From the NCBI RefSeq assembly GCF_009834125.1, contig NZ_CP047146.1, forward strand, positions 4,333,501-4,397,500: DNA of 64,000 bases, given 5' to 3'. The stretch comes from Streptomyces sp. GS7 (GTDB lineage Bacteria > Actinomycetota > Actinomycetes > Streptomycetales > Streptomycetaceae). A program made the position numbers and the translations under genes. The notes below the pieces were generated by a model. The model made no database searches. It worked only from the letters and a program-made list of their open reading frames with translations, and was not told where the DNA came from. Shown in pieces: positions 17,277-25,673 of the stretch (position 1 is the first letter of the stretch; each line of letters starts with the position of its first letter).

Positions 17277-18202
17277 TCATGGTCCAGTCGACGCGAGGGT
17301 GCTGACCCGGTTCTCGTACTCGCGACGGGCCTTGCGCTGGGCGGGGACCGCCGGGGCGCCATGGCCGCCGTCGAGCGGCTGACAGCGGGCGAGGAGTCCG
17401 CGGTGCACGGCGGGGACGGCGCTGACGCGGAGTGTGTAGCCCTGGCCGCGCCGTACGGTCACGCCCTGGTCGAGCGCGTCCCGCTCGGCGGGCTCCAGTT
17501 CGGCCGCGCGCAGGAAGTCGGCGACCTTGCCCGGCATGTCGAGGGTGACCGCGGTCTCCGGTGCTGGGGTGCCCGGGTGATCGTCGGTGTGCTCGGGCAG
17601 GAGGTCGGCAACGGCGGTGCGGATGGCGCCGCGGCTGACGTCGTGGTCGCGGGCCAGACGGGCGATGGACCGGCCGCCCAGGTACGCGGCGCGCACGGCG
17701 GCGGCCTTCGCTGCCGTGACGGCCGGGCGGCGTCCGCCCTTGTTGCCCTTGGCCGCGGCGGCCCGCAGCCCGTCGTAGGTCAGCTCGCGCTGGAGGTCGC
17801 GCTGGAGTTCGCCGGCGGCGGCGAGGGTCTGCACCATGAACTTCACGGTGGACAGCAGCTCGCGGTGCGCGGGTGGCGGGCAGTGAGGTCCATCGCGGAG
17901 AACGCGCCGTCGTGGATGTGCAGGGCGAGGCGGTCGCGGTGGAGGACGTCGAGCACGTCGAGGATGTGCCCGGTGCCGCGTACGAGGCGGAACATCTCGG
18001 TGATGTGCACGGTGTCGCCCGGCCGCGCGTACGACAGCAGTTCGCGGAACTTCGGGCGCTGGAGGGGGTGGAGGCGGCTGGAGGTGGCCGGGTCCTCCTC
18101 GAAGACGACCGGGTCCTCGATGCCGACCTCCTCCAGGACGAGGTCCTGCCGGGCGGTGGACTGCTGGTCGGTCGAGACCCGCTTGTAGACCAGGTTCGCC
18201 AC
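17277..18202 (-). pseudogene. Serine recombinase (resolvase/invertase family), single frameshift
   Basis: The first part (18202 to about 17870) has the resolvase domain: LVYKRVSTDQQSTARQ with the nucleophilic Ser, then KFRELLSYARPGDTVHITEM. At ARHPRT the frame is lost. The remainder (FMVQTLAAAGELQRDLQREL, then a DNA-binding tail with SIARLARDHDVSRGAIRTAV) is intact in the next frame. Adding one G at about 17870 (ACCGGCGAGC for ACCGCGAGC) restores a continuous protein of about 308 residues. GTG 18202 has GGAAGGGG upstream. Confidence 0.8.
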
Positions 18203-18346
18203 CGAGGGCCCCTTCCGGACGGAGGATCGGACCCTATCTGTCGTCAAACCCTGTCAGCAATCACCATCGGATCTGATTTGATTCGAGCCGCCGCGAACCC
18301 CCGGATTACGCGGGTTCATTGGACGCCAGCCGCGCCTGTCGTCATT

Positions 18347-19587
18347 CGATGGCGAGCTCAAGCGGTCAGCGCATCACCGCTGTTGAGGAGGCCAGCGTAG
18401 ACCTCTGCCGGAGTGCGATAACCGTGGGTCCTGCGCGGACGATGGTTGAGCTCGTGGGCGATGGCGCCCAGGTCGGCCTGGCTGAACGTGCGGAGATCCG
18501 CGCCCTTGGGGAGGTACTGCCGAAGCAGCCGGTTGGTGTTCTCGTTGGTGCCGCGCTGCCACGGGCTGCGCGCCTTGCAGAGGTAGATCGGCATCCCGGT
18601 CTCGGCGGTGATGGCCTGGTGCTCGGCCATCTCCCGGCCCCGGTTCCAGGTAAGCGTTCGTCGTAGCTGGGGCGGGATGCCGAGGAGACTCCTGGTGAGG
18701 TGCGGAGTGACCTGCTCAGCCTTGATGCAGTCCGGCAGCGCAACGATGGCCGTGTAGCGGCTGGTGCGCTCGACGAGCGTGGCGACGGCCGAGGGCCGGG
18801 TGCCCATCACGAGATCTTCCTCCCAGTGGCCGGGCACCTTGCGGTCCTCGGCCTCGGCGGGGCGGGCGGTGATGGACACCATGCCGCGGATGATGCCCCG
18901 CCCGGTGGGCCGGCGGGCGATCTTCGGACGACGCATGGGTCTGCCTGACCGCAGCCGCTGGGTGAGGCTGCGGTCGATCGCCTGGCGCCGGCGAGGGTCG
19001 TAGAGCGAGAGGTAGATCGCTTCGTGCGAGATCTGCATGGAGGCGTCACCAGGAAACCGGCGTCGCAGCCATCCTGCGATCTGCTCGGGAGACCAGCACA
19101 GAGCCAGCTTGGCCTCCACCAGGGCACGCAGAGCGGGCCGTTGAGCGAGCTTGGCCCGCTTGGGCCGGCGCCCGCGCTCGTAGGCGGCCGCATCGGCCGA
19201 CGCGGCACGGTAGCGGTCCCGGCCGCCGTTGCGAGCGATCTCGCGGGAGACGGTCGAAGGCGATCTGCCCAGCTGCTTGGCCAACTGACGGGCCGATGCT
19301 CCGGCGGCGATGCCGCGCGATATCTCCTCGCGCTCGCTGCCGCTCAGATGCCGCTCTGACCGCGTCTGCGGGATGAGGCGGACGCCGCCACTCTGGTACA
19401 GGAACCGACGGGCGTGCTGCATCGGTGCCCCGAGCACCCGCCCGATCAAGCTGAACGACTGCCCCTCGCGCCAGCGCCTCCAAATCTCATCCTGTTGCGC
19501 CGGCGAAAACCCGTAGTCACGCACCTGCGCCTCCACGATTACATGATCATCCGCGGGTGGTGCGTTGATCACTTGAGGGCGCCATCG
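18347..19587. mobile_element. IS30-family insertion sequence
   Basis: The element is bounded by 16-bp imperfect inverted repeats: cgatggcgagctcaag at 18347-18362 and the complement cgatggcgccctcaag at 19572-19587, with two mismatches. It is about 1,241 bp and carries one leftward transposase. The flanks are the serine recombinase promoter region on the left and MerR debris on the right. I could not identify a convincing target duplication. Confidence 0.75.
18358..19524 (-). CDS. IS30-family transposase with an Asp-to-Asn change
   Basis: The 388-residue protein has an N-terminal helix-turn-helix (ASARQLAKQLGRSPSTVSRE, about residues 75-94) and the DDE core. The first Asp is in WEEDLVMG. The Glu is in SPWQRGTNENTNRLLRQY. 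The position of the second Asp, normally TWD(R/N)G, reads TWNRGREMAEH, with codon AAC. If the sequence is right, this copy is likely catalytically impaired. GTG 19524 is chosen because GGAGG lies 5 bases upstream. The stop overlaps the inner end of the left inverted repeat. Confidence 0.85.
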   Translation of the reverse strand: MRDYGFSPAQQDEIWRRWREGQSFSLIGRVLGAPMQHARRFLYQSGGVRLIPQTRSERHLSGSEREEISRGIAAGASARQLAKQLGRSPSTVSREIARNGGRDRYRAASADAAAYERGRRPKRAKLAQRPALRALVEAKLALCWSPEQIAGWLRRRFPGDASMQISHEAIYLSLYDPRRRQAIDRSLTQRLRSGRPMRRPKIARRPTGRGIIRGMVSITARPAEAEDRKVPGHWEEDLVMGTRPSAVATLVERTSRYTAIVALPDCIKAEQVTPHLTRSLLGIPPQLRRTLTWNRGREMAEHQAITAETGMPIYLCKARSPWQRGTNENTNRLLRQYLPKGADLRTFSQADLGAIAHELNHRPRRTHGYRTPAEVYAGLLNSGDALTA

Positions 19588-19701
19588 TTTGCCGACAGAG
19601 ATGCTGGTCGCCCGGCACCCCGGCCGGAGCCGCTCGTTGTCGTCCCCGGGGCCCGTCGCACGGTGCGGGCCGGACAGTGGGAGGACTCCGGGTGAGAACG
19701 G

Positions 19702-19986
19702 CTCGCCTACATCCAGCTGTGGCACCACGACGGGATGCTGACCCTCGCCGACACCGCCGCCGTGATGACCAGCGAACACGCGCAGGACCGCCATGCCCTG
19801 ATCGGCGCCTAGCACGCCGCCATGCAGGAGCGGATCCACCAGCTCACCTGTGCCGCCGCCGTGCTGCGGCACAGGCTGGACTGCCCGGCGGACCACCCGC
19901 CGAGCTGTCCCGTGACCGGCGCCTACATCAGCGCCCGTGTCGAGGCCACCCTCGCCGGTGAGGAATTCCACGAACCGAATTGCTGA
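19702..19986 (+). pseudogene. MerR-type regulator C-terminal remnant
   Basis: From 19702 the frame reads LAYIQLWHHDGMLTLADTAA, then an in-frame TAG at about 19807, then CPVTGAYISARVEATLAG and a stop. It is clearly paralogous to the intact MerR gene at 22031-22483 (LAYAQLWHNDGMMPLADTAA and CPVTGAYIRARVDAALAG). The HTH N-terminus is missing. Confidence 0.8.
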
Positions 19987-20078
19987 ACAACTGCTGTCGC
20001 AACTCGTCACCCTTGGGAAGAGTGACCGTCCCGGTCAGTCGACGGCGTCGCGCCTGACCGGGACGGCCCGGGTGTCTC

Positions 20079-21122
20079 TCACGCTTCCCGGGAAAGCCAG
20101 GTGTCGATGTAGTTCGTGGTGTCGTCACTGTTGCGCTGCAGTGCGAGGTCGTGGCCGGCGTTCGGGACGACCTTCACATCGACGTGCGGGCTGGCCGGGT
20201 AGGCGGCCGGTTCCGCGGCGACGGTCTTGTCGCGGTCGGCGGGGTCGAAGTAGAAGGTGTCGTGCTCGCCGACGACCGAAAGGACGGGCACATTGACGCC
20301 CTTGGCGAAGCGACCCTGGTTCTGCTCGGTCATGAAGTCGCCGGATTCACCCGGGGTGATGGTCTGCTTCGTCGCGTCGTCGGCCTGGACGGTGGCCAGG
20401 TCGGCGTTGAAGGGCCAGTAGAAGTATTGCCGCAGGCCGGGTCGCGTGGTGATGTAGCCCGTCGGTGCGGGATGGTTCGCGAAGGCCGGGTCCTCGGCTG
20501 CAGGGTGGACAAGCGTACCGAAGACGCCCTCGGCGGCGCCCGCGTGATGCAGCAGCCCCGTAATGACGACGGCGTTGACGTCCTTGTAGGTCGCCGCTTC
20601 CTGCAGCGCCACCGAGCTGCCCTGCGAGTGGCCGACCAGTGAGACGGGCAGCCCCTTGTAGGTGGACCTGAGCTTGGCGATGAGCTGGTGGATGGTCGCT
20701 GCGTCGACGGTGTTGTTCACGTCTCCGGCGGCCGGGTGGCTGGACTTGCCCGTTCCGATGCGGTCGACGGCGACGGAGATCCAACCGTCCTCGGCTGCCT
20801 TGCGTGCCTGGGAGACCCAGCCCTGGGAAGTCTTCAGGTCGAAGTAGCTGTGGTCGTAGGTGGCACCGGGGACCATCACCTGGATGCCGCGGGCGTGTCC
20901 GCCCTCCGGCTGGTAGACCACGGAGCTGAGGCTCTGGTCAGCCGGCCCGTTGCCGGTGAGCGAGACCTGCTGCGTGAGGGTGTGGCGGCTGAAGTCGGGG
21001 CCATTGTTGTGGGCATCGGCCGCGGCGGGCACGGTGACGGCCAGGGCGGTCACGGTCAGCGCGCCGGCCGCTGCGATTGCGGTACGGAGGACGACGGATA
21101 TCCGAGAGTTGCTCGTGGGCAT
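20079..21122 (-). CDS. Secreted alpha/beta hydrolase
   Basis: The 347-residue protein has a Sec-type signal peptide (residues about 10-36, ending AAADAHNNG). The hydrolase core has the nucleophile elbow VGHSQGSS, acidic residue GEHDTFYFDP and catalytic His NAGHDLAL. It is likely an extracellular esterase or lipase-like enzyme. ATG 21122 gives a proper signal peptide; the frame upstream to 21200 runs into the shared promoter. It is divergent from the MarR gene with palindromic sites between them, so MarR control is likely. Confidence 0.88.
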   Translation of the reverse strand: MPTSNSRISVVLRTAIAAAGALTVTALAVTVPAAADAHNNGPDFSRHTLTQQVSLTGNGPADQSLSSVVYQPEGGHARGIQVMVPGATYDHSYFDLKTSQGWVSQARKAAEDGWISVAVDRIGTGKSSHPAAGDVNNTVDAATIHQLIAKLRSTYKGLPVSLVGHSQGSSVALQEAATYKDVNAVVITGLLHHAGAAEGVFGTLVHPAAEDPAFANHPAPTGYITTRPGLRQYFYWPFNADLATVQADDATKQTITPGESGDFMTEQNQGRFAKGVNVPVLSVVGEHDTFYFDPADRDKTVAAEPAAYPASPHVDVKVVPNAGHDLALQRNSDDTTNYIDTWLSREA

Positions 21123-21188
21123 AGTGAAGATCACCTTTGCGAGTGGCGAAGGGGTGCGCCGGTGGCGCTCGATTGGCCGGACGGCCCG

Positions 21189-21253
21189 TTGAAGCTTCAA
21201 TCAACGTAGAGGAGATTTATTGAAGCGTCAACCAATTACTTGATGGATCAAGT
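21189..21253. promoter_or_regulatory. Divergent promoter with two palindromes, likely MarR operators
   Basis: TTGAAGCTTCAA at 21189-21200 is a perfect 12-bp palindrome. ACTTGATGGATCAAGT at 21238-21253 is a 16-base palindrome with a 2-base centre. An intervening TTGAAGCGTCAACCAATT shares the TTGA/TCAA half-sites. MarR proteins bind such sites, and the second lies only 21 bases before the marR start, consistent with autorepression. Confidence 0.6.
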
Positions 21254-21273
21254 GATTGGGTAGAGTCACCGGC

Positions 21274-21768
21274 ATGGACAAGATGGACAAGGACGAGCCG
21301 CGCTGGCTGAACGAAGCCGAGCTGAACGCCTGGAAGGCGTTCAACACACTGATCATCAAGCTGCCCGCCGCACTGGATTCCCAGCTTCGCAACAACTCGG
21401 GACTGAGCCACTTCGAGTACCTCGTGCTAGCCGCCCTCTCCGACGCGCCACAGCGCGCGCTGCAGATGAGCACCCTCGCCGTCCTCGCCAACGGCTCGCT
21501 CTCCCGCCTGTCGCACGTGGTCAAACGGCTGGTGAAGCACGGCTACGTATACCGGGAGACCGCACCCGGCGACGGCCGCTGCACCCTCGCCGTCCTCACC
21601 GATCAGGGGTACCGGAAGCTGGCCGGCAGCGCACCCGGCCACGTGGAGCAGGTGCGATCACTGGTGGTGGACGCACTGGAACCGGAGCAGATCGAACAAC
21701 TACGTCACATCTCCCAGCAGATCCTGCACGCGATGGATCCCGACCTGCCCTGTCCGGACCGCCGCTGA
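21274..21768 (+). CDS. MarR family transcriptional regulator
   Basis: The 164-residue winged-helix repressor has the dimerisation helix WKAFNTLIIKLPAALDSQL, recognition region SLSRLSHVVKRLVKHGYVYR (about residues 72-91), the wing DGRCTLAVLTDQG, and a C-terminal helix pair. It probably represses itself and the divergent secreted hydrolase. ATG 21274 is very close to the putative operator and promoter, so the transcript may be leaderless. Confidence 0.92.
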   Translation: MDKMDKDEPRWLNEAELNAWKAFNTLIIKLPAALDSQLRNNSGLSHFEYLVLAALSDAPQRALQMSTLAVLANGSLSRLSHVVKRLVKHGYVYRETAPGDGRCTLAVLTDQGYRKLAGSAPGHVEQVRSLVVDALEPEQIEQLRHISQQILHAMDPDLPCPDRR

Positions 21769-22030
21769 AAGCCGCGCAACCGCGCCAGCTCGTCATCTGC
21801 GAACACACAGGTCGCCACCGAGAACCCCCACCACAAGCAGTCGCATACGGCAGCCCCTGTCGTATCGACGGCTTACCTCATTGCCTGGTGAACGACCCGG
21901 CCACTCCTCGGGACACGCCGCGATGAAAGCTGCTGGCCCTACCACCAGCGGCTGCGGGCGCCCGGCGTTCAGCGAGGCCCGCCGGTGGGCATGGCCGCCT
22001 ACGACGTTGGCGTGACCGCTGGATCGTCAC

Positions 22031-22483
22031 CTACGGCTCGTCGGGGTGGTCCGGTAGGAAGTCGTTGAGGAACTCTTCACCGGCGAGGGCGGCGTCGACC
22101 CGGGCGCGGATGTAGGCGCCGGTCACCGGGCAGTCCACCGGGCGGTCGTTGGGACACTCCAGCAGGTGTTCCAACACAGCAGCGGCCCGGGTGAGCTTAC
22201 GGATGCGTGCCAGCATCGCCTCCCGCTGCTCGGCGATCAGGGCGCGCCGGTCCTCGACGTGCTTGCTCTCCATCACGGCGGCGGTGTCGGCGAGCGGCAT
22301 CATGCCGTCGTTGTGCCACAGCTGGGCGTACGCGAGCTGCTCCAGGCCGGTGCGGTCGTAGTAGCGCACGCGCCCGCGCCGGGCGACGGGGCGGATCAGG
22401 CCGCGTTCCTCGTAGTAGCGCAGGGCGGGCACGGACAGGTCGAACGCCTTGGCCACCTCACTGATCGAGAACAGCGGTTTCAT
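22031..22483 (-). CDS. MerR family transcriptional regulator
   Basis: The 150-residue product has an N-terminal MerR HTH (FSISEVAKAFDLSVPALRYY, residues about 5-24, and the wing VARRGRVRYY). A coiled-coil dimerisation helix and a C-terminal effector region follow, with CPNDRPVDCPVTGAYI. The two Cys might bind metal or sense thiols or redox state, but that is inference. It is divergent from an MFS exporter with a SoxR/MerR-like palindrome between them. ATG 22483 fits the family start. Confidence 0.92.
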   Translation of the reverse strand: MKPLFSISEVAKAFDLSVPALRYYEERGLIRPVARRGRVRYYDRTGLEQLAYAQLWHNDGMMPLADTAAVMESKHVEDRRALIAEQREAMLARIRKLTRAAAVLEHLLECPNDRPVDCPVTGAYIRARVDAALAGEEFLNDFLPDHPDEP

Positions 22484-22516
22484 CGTCCCTCCGGGCCGAT
22501 CTTCCGGCGGCTTGCA

Positions 22517-22532
22517 CTCAAGCGCACTTGAG
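22517..22532. promoter_or_regulatory. MerR-type operator CTCAAG-N4-CTTGAG
   Basis: CTCAAGCGCACTTGAG is a symmetric site of the SoxR/MerR kind, located between the divergent merR and MFS genes. It is expected to sit in the over-long spacer of the MFS promoter, where an activated MerR protein twists the DNA. Confidence 0.7.
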
Positions 22533-22582
22533 CGTGAATTCTGAGGACATCCTAACGTCCACGTTGAAGGGCAAGCCCGTCC

Positions 22583-23800
22583 ATGCTTACCTCCTCCGCC
22601 TCCAGAACAGCCGCCCCGCCCGCATCCGCCGACACCGACCGCCAAGCCCCCACGGCGGGTGCTCTGCTTGTCGTCGGCTTCGTGCTGCTGAGCCTCAACA
22701 CCCGGGTCGCGTTCGGGCAGATCGGGCCGCTGGCCCCCATCGCCCACTTCGGCTCCGCCACGGTGACCGTGCTCGGGCTGCTCCCGCCGCTGTGCATGGG
22801 CCTGTTCGCACCGCTCGCCCCGGTGGTGCGGCGCCGGCTCGGCGAGGAGCGCGGCCTGCTGTGGGCCAGCGTCGTCCTGGTCGCCGGCGCGATCCTGCGC
22901 GTGTTCGGGATGCCGGGCCTGTACGCCGGCACCATCGTCGTCAGCCTCGCTACCGCGGTCGTCAACGTGCTCGTGCCGGTCCTGGTCCGGGCTCGCTTCT
23001 CCCACCGGCACGTCGGCACCATGATGGGCGTCTACGCGCTGTCGATGGGCGTCGGCTCGGCGATCGTCGCGGCCCTGGTCGCGCCCGTCGCCCAGGCGTC
23101 CGGCGGGTCCTGGCAGCTCGCGGTCGGCCTTGCCATCGTGCCCGCCGTGCTCGCCGCGGTGGGAATCGCCCCGCAGACCCGCGTCCACCGGCCCCGGCCC
23201 GCCACCCCGGCCGCCGATGCGGCCGCGCCGCGTCGGCACGTCGCCCGTACCGGGCTGGCGTGGAGCCTGACGGCCTTCTTCGGCATCCAGACCCTCGCGT
23301 TCTACACCGCGCTCGCCTGGCTGCCCTCCATCCTCATCGCCGCCGGCACCAGCCGGACGGTCGCCGGCACCTGCCAGGCGGTGCTCATCCTCGGCGTGGC
23401 CGCAGGCGGCTTCCTCGCGCCCGTCCTCGCCGCACCCCGCAACGACCAACGCCCGCACATCCTGGGCACCGTCCTGATCAGCGCCGCCGGGTTCACCGGA
23501 CTGCTGCTCGCCCCGAACGGACCCTCGGCACTGTGGGCGGCCATCCTCGGCATCGGCCTGGGCGCCGGACAGGCTCTCCCGGGAGTGCTCTATGCCCGCC
23601 GGGGCACCGACCACGACCACGTCGCCGCCCTGTCGACCATGGCCCAGACCTGCGGCTACCTCATCGCCGCCACCGGCCCCGCCCTCGCCGCCGTCCTCCA
23701 CAGCACCACCGGATCCTGGACCGTCCCGCTCGCGGTGGTCATCGCAGCCCTGTTGCTCGGCGCCGCACTGAGCATGCGGGCAGGCCACGACTCCCGCTGA
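22583..23800 (+). CDS. MFS transporter, CynX/NimT-like
   Basis: The 405-residue membrane protein has twelve predicted helices in two halves separated by a loop at about residues 200-220 rich in Arg/Ala/Pro. VLLSLNTRVAFGQIGPL near the first helix resembles the CynX/YycB group, where the R-x-A/G stretch is conserved. The MVYALSMGVG-like helix 5 and the GLGAGQALPG segment fit as well. The substrate is unknown; export of a small anion or drug is plausible. The divergent MerR gene and operator imply inducible expression. Confidence 0.85.
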   Translation: MLTSSASRTAAPPASADTDRQAPTAGALLVVGFVLLSLNTRVAFGQIGPLAPIAHFGSATVTVLGLLPPLCMGLFAPLAPVVRRRLGEERGLLWASVVLVAGAILRVFGMPGLYAGTIVVSLATAVVNVLVPVLVRARFSHRHVGTMMGVYALSMGVGSAIVAALVAPVAQASGGSWQLAVGLAIVPAVLAAVGIAPQTRVHRPRPATPAADAAAPRRHVARTGLAWSLTAFFGIQTLAFYTALAWLPSILIAAGTSRTVAGTCQAVLILGVAAGGFLAPVLAAPRNDQRPHILGTVLISAAGFTGLLLAPNGPSALWAAILGIGLGAGQALPGVLYARRGTDHDHVAALSTMAQTCGYLIAATGPALAAVLHSTTGSWTVPLAVVIAALLLGAALSMRAGHDSR

Positions 23801-23940
23801 CCACCGCAACCGGCCCCAACACTCACCGGTGCGATGGCCCGATGGCCACGTCATCCACGACGGCGAGCAGCAGGTCAGGACGTTACGCGGTGGGGAATCC
23901 AGGCGGGCAGGCTTGTCCACCCTCTGAGCAGGGGGTGGGG

Positions 23941-25653
23941 ATTTTCAGGGCTCTGACCGCAGTTTCGTGAAGGTCATGGTTGGGTGAGGATGCGGGTCCG
24001 GAGGAGTTCGAACGAGGCCCGGCCATACATGGCTCGCTTGAGTGTTTTCACCCGGTTTACGTGGCCTTCGACGGCGCTGGAGCTGCAGGGCAGAGTGAGG
24101 CCGGCGGTGACGGCGTCGAGGTCCTGGCGGAGGGATCCGGCGAAGCTCTGCATGGGCTTCGGGGCGTCCTGTTCGGCCTGGCGGATCCACTGCATCAGCA
24201 AGAATCCGCGCTGGTGGCGGACGAGTTCGGCGAAGGCCCGGGCCAGGTCGCAGGCGCGGGTGATGTCTGGGCAGGCGAGCCGGACGCCGAGCAGTCGTTC
24301 CTCCTGGCTGTCGGTGAGGGTGTCGCGGGGCCGCATGATCCAGGAGGTGATCTTGCGGGGGCTCGGGATGTCGGCCCGGACCGGTGCGGCGGTGCCCGCG
24401 CGTAGGGCGGCGAGGTGCTTGCGGACGACTTGGCGGCTGCCGCGGTAACCACGCTCACGGATCTCCAGGAAGAGGCGGGTGCCGCTGGCTTGGCCCTGTG
24501 TCTCGGTGAAGCGAGCGTTGAGGTATGCCTTGAACGGTTCCAGCACGCCGTTGGGCCGGCGGTCGCGGGCGGAGGCCAGCAGCTGGTCGAGGTCGGTGTC
24601 GCGGAAGCGGCGCACGGTCTTGCGGTCGAGGTTCAGCCTCCGGGCGATGGCGCTGATCGTCCAGCCTTTCTCCACCAGGCGGTGGATGTCCTCGTAGCGG
24701 TGATGGGTCCGTTCGACGATCTGGGTGCCAGGCAGCTCGGCGGGTGGCAATAGCATCGGTGTCGACTCCGGCACGTTCGTCGCTGTCTCCTGCTCTGCAT
24801 GTTTGCGGAGGCAGTCGCGGTGCTGGTGGCAGGTCTTCTCCACTGCGGCGGACAGGTTCTGAAGCAGATGCCAGCGATCAGCGACTTCCAGGGCGTCCGA
24901 GGCGGCCTCCTTGACCGCCTTCGTGTAGGCGGAAGCCCTGTCGCGGCAGATGATCTCCGCACCGGGATGGTCCTTGAGCCAGGCCGCGAACGTCTCCGAC
25001 GTGCGGTCGGGCAGCACATCCACGACCCGGCTGGCCTCGACATCGACCAGCACAGTGCCGTATGTGCAGCCTTTGCGGAAGGCGAACTCGTCCACGCCCA
25101 GTACCCGCGGGGCACGGTCCGGCACCGGTGGCGATGTCAGCAACTTGAGCAGCCGGGTCCGGCCCGCGGCCATCCGCAGTTTGCGGCATAGCCGCGCGGC
25201 CGGACGGCCGCCCAGCTCCACCGCGATCGACCAGAGCCAGCCGGTCATCCCGATGCTTGACCGGCGGTACCGCTCGGTCAGCCCGCCGACTTGCTCGACG
25301 AACGTCCGGCGTGAACAGCTTGGCCGGTCGCAGAAGAACCGTCGCACCCGGAGTCGGATTGTGACTCGACGCGGTCCCAACGGCCTCTCGTCCAGGGAGC
25401 GTTGGTGCGTACTGTGCACGCGTTCCGCCCGCTTCCGGCAGTCCGGGCACCGGCCCGGACGACCCGTGGACACCGCCTCCAGCACCAGGCCGCCGGAGAC
25501 ATCGTTGACGCGCTCCACTCGCACATCGATCCCGGCAAACAGCACATCCTCGATCGTCTTGCTCGCCACGCCAGGGAACACCGTGCTGAAACGATCCCTC
25601 GTCCCCACCCCTGACCTGGGGATTCACGAAACCGCGGTCAGAGCCATTTTCAA
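23941..25653. mobile_element. ISL3-family insertion sequence with terminal repeats and 8-bp target duplication
   Basis: The element proper is 23949-25645. Its ends are 23-bp inverted repeats starting ggctctgaccgc, with one mismatch (23949-23971 versus 25623-25645). It is flanked by ATTTTCAG (23941-23948) and ATTTTCAA (25646-25653), an 8-base target duplication with one difference. One leftward transposase is encoded. The insertion lies just outside the left end of the Tn554-like transposon. Confidence 0.88.
23974..25608 (-). CDS. ISL3-family transposase
   Basis: The 544-residue protein has the N-terminal zinc motif typical of ISL3 (CPDCRKR, later CDRPSC). The catalytic region has GVDEFAFRKGCTYGTVLVD (first Asp), IICRDRASAYTKAV (second Asp) and SAVEGHVNRVKTLKRAMYG (Glu). 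An internal HTH-like WTISAIARRLNLDRKTVRR lies in the insertion domain. The length is normal for the family and the frame is intact, so the element may be active. Confidence 0.95.
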   Translation of the reverse strand: MGTRDRFSTVFPGVASKTIEDVLFAGIDVRVERVNDVSGGLVLEAVSTGRPGRCPDCRKRAERVHSTHQRSLDERPLGPRRVTIRLRVRRFFCDRPSCSRRTFVEQVGGLTERYRRSSIGMTGWLWSIAVELGGRPAARLCRKLRMAAGRTRLLKLLTSPPVPDRAPRVLGVDEFAFRKGCTYGTVLVDVEASRVVDVLPDRTSETFAAWLKDHPGAEIICRDRASAYTKAVKEAASDALEVADRWHLLQNLSAAVEKTCHQHRDCLRKHAEQETATNVPESTPMLLPPAELPGTQIVERTHHRYEDIHRLVEKGWTISAIARRLNLDRKTVRRFRDTDLDQLLASARDRRPNGVLEPFKAYLNARFTETQGQASGTRLFLEIRERGYRGSRQVVRKHLAALRAGTAAPVRADIPSPRKITSWIMRPRDTLTDSQEERLLGVRLACPDITRACDLARAFAELVRHQRGFLLMQWIRQAEQDAPKPMQSFAGSLRQDLDAVTAGLTLPCSSSAVEGHVNRVKTLKRAMYGRASFELLRTRILTQP

Positions 25654-25673
25654 AGAGCGCCGTCATATGCGAG

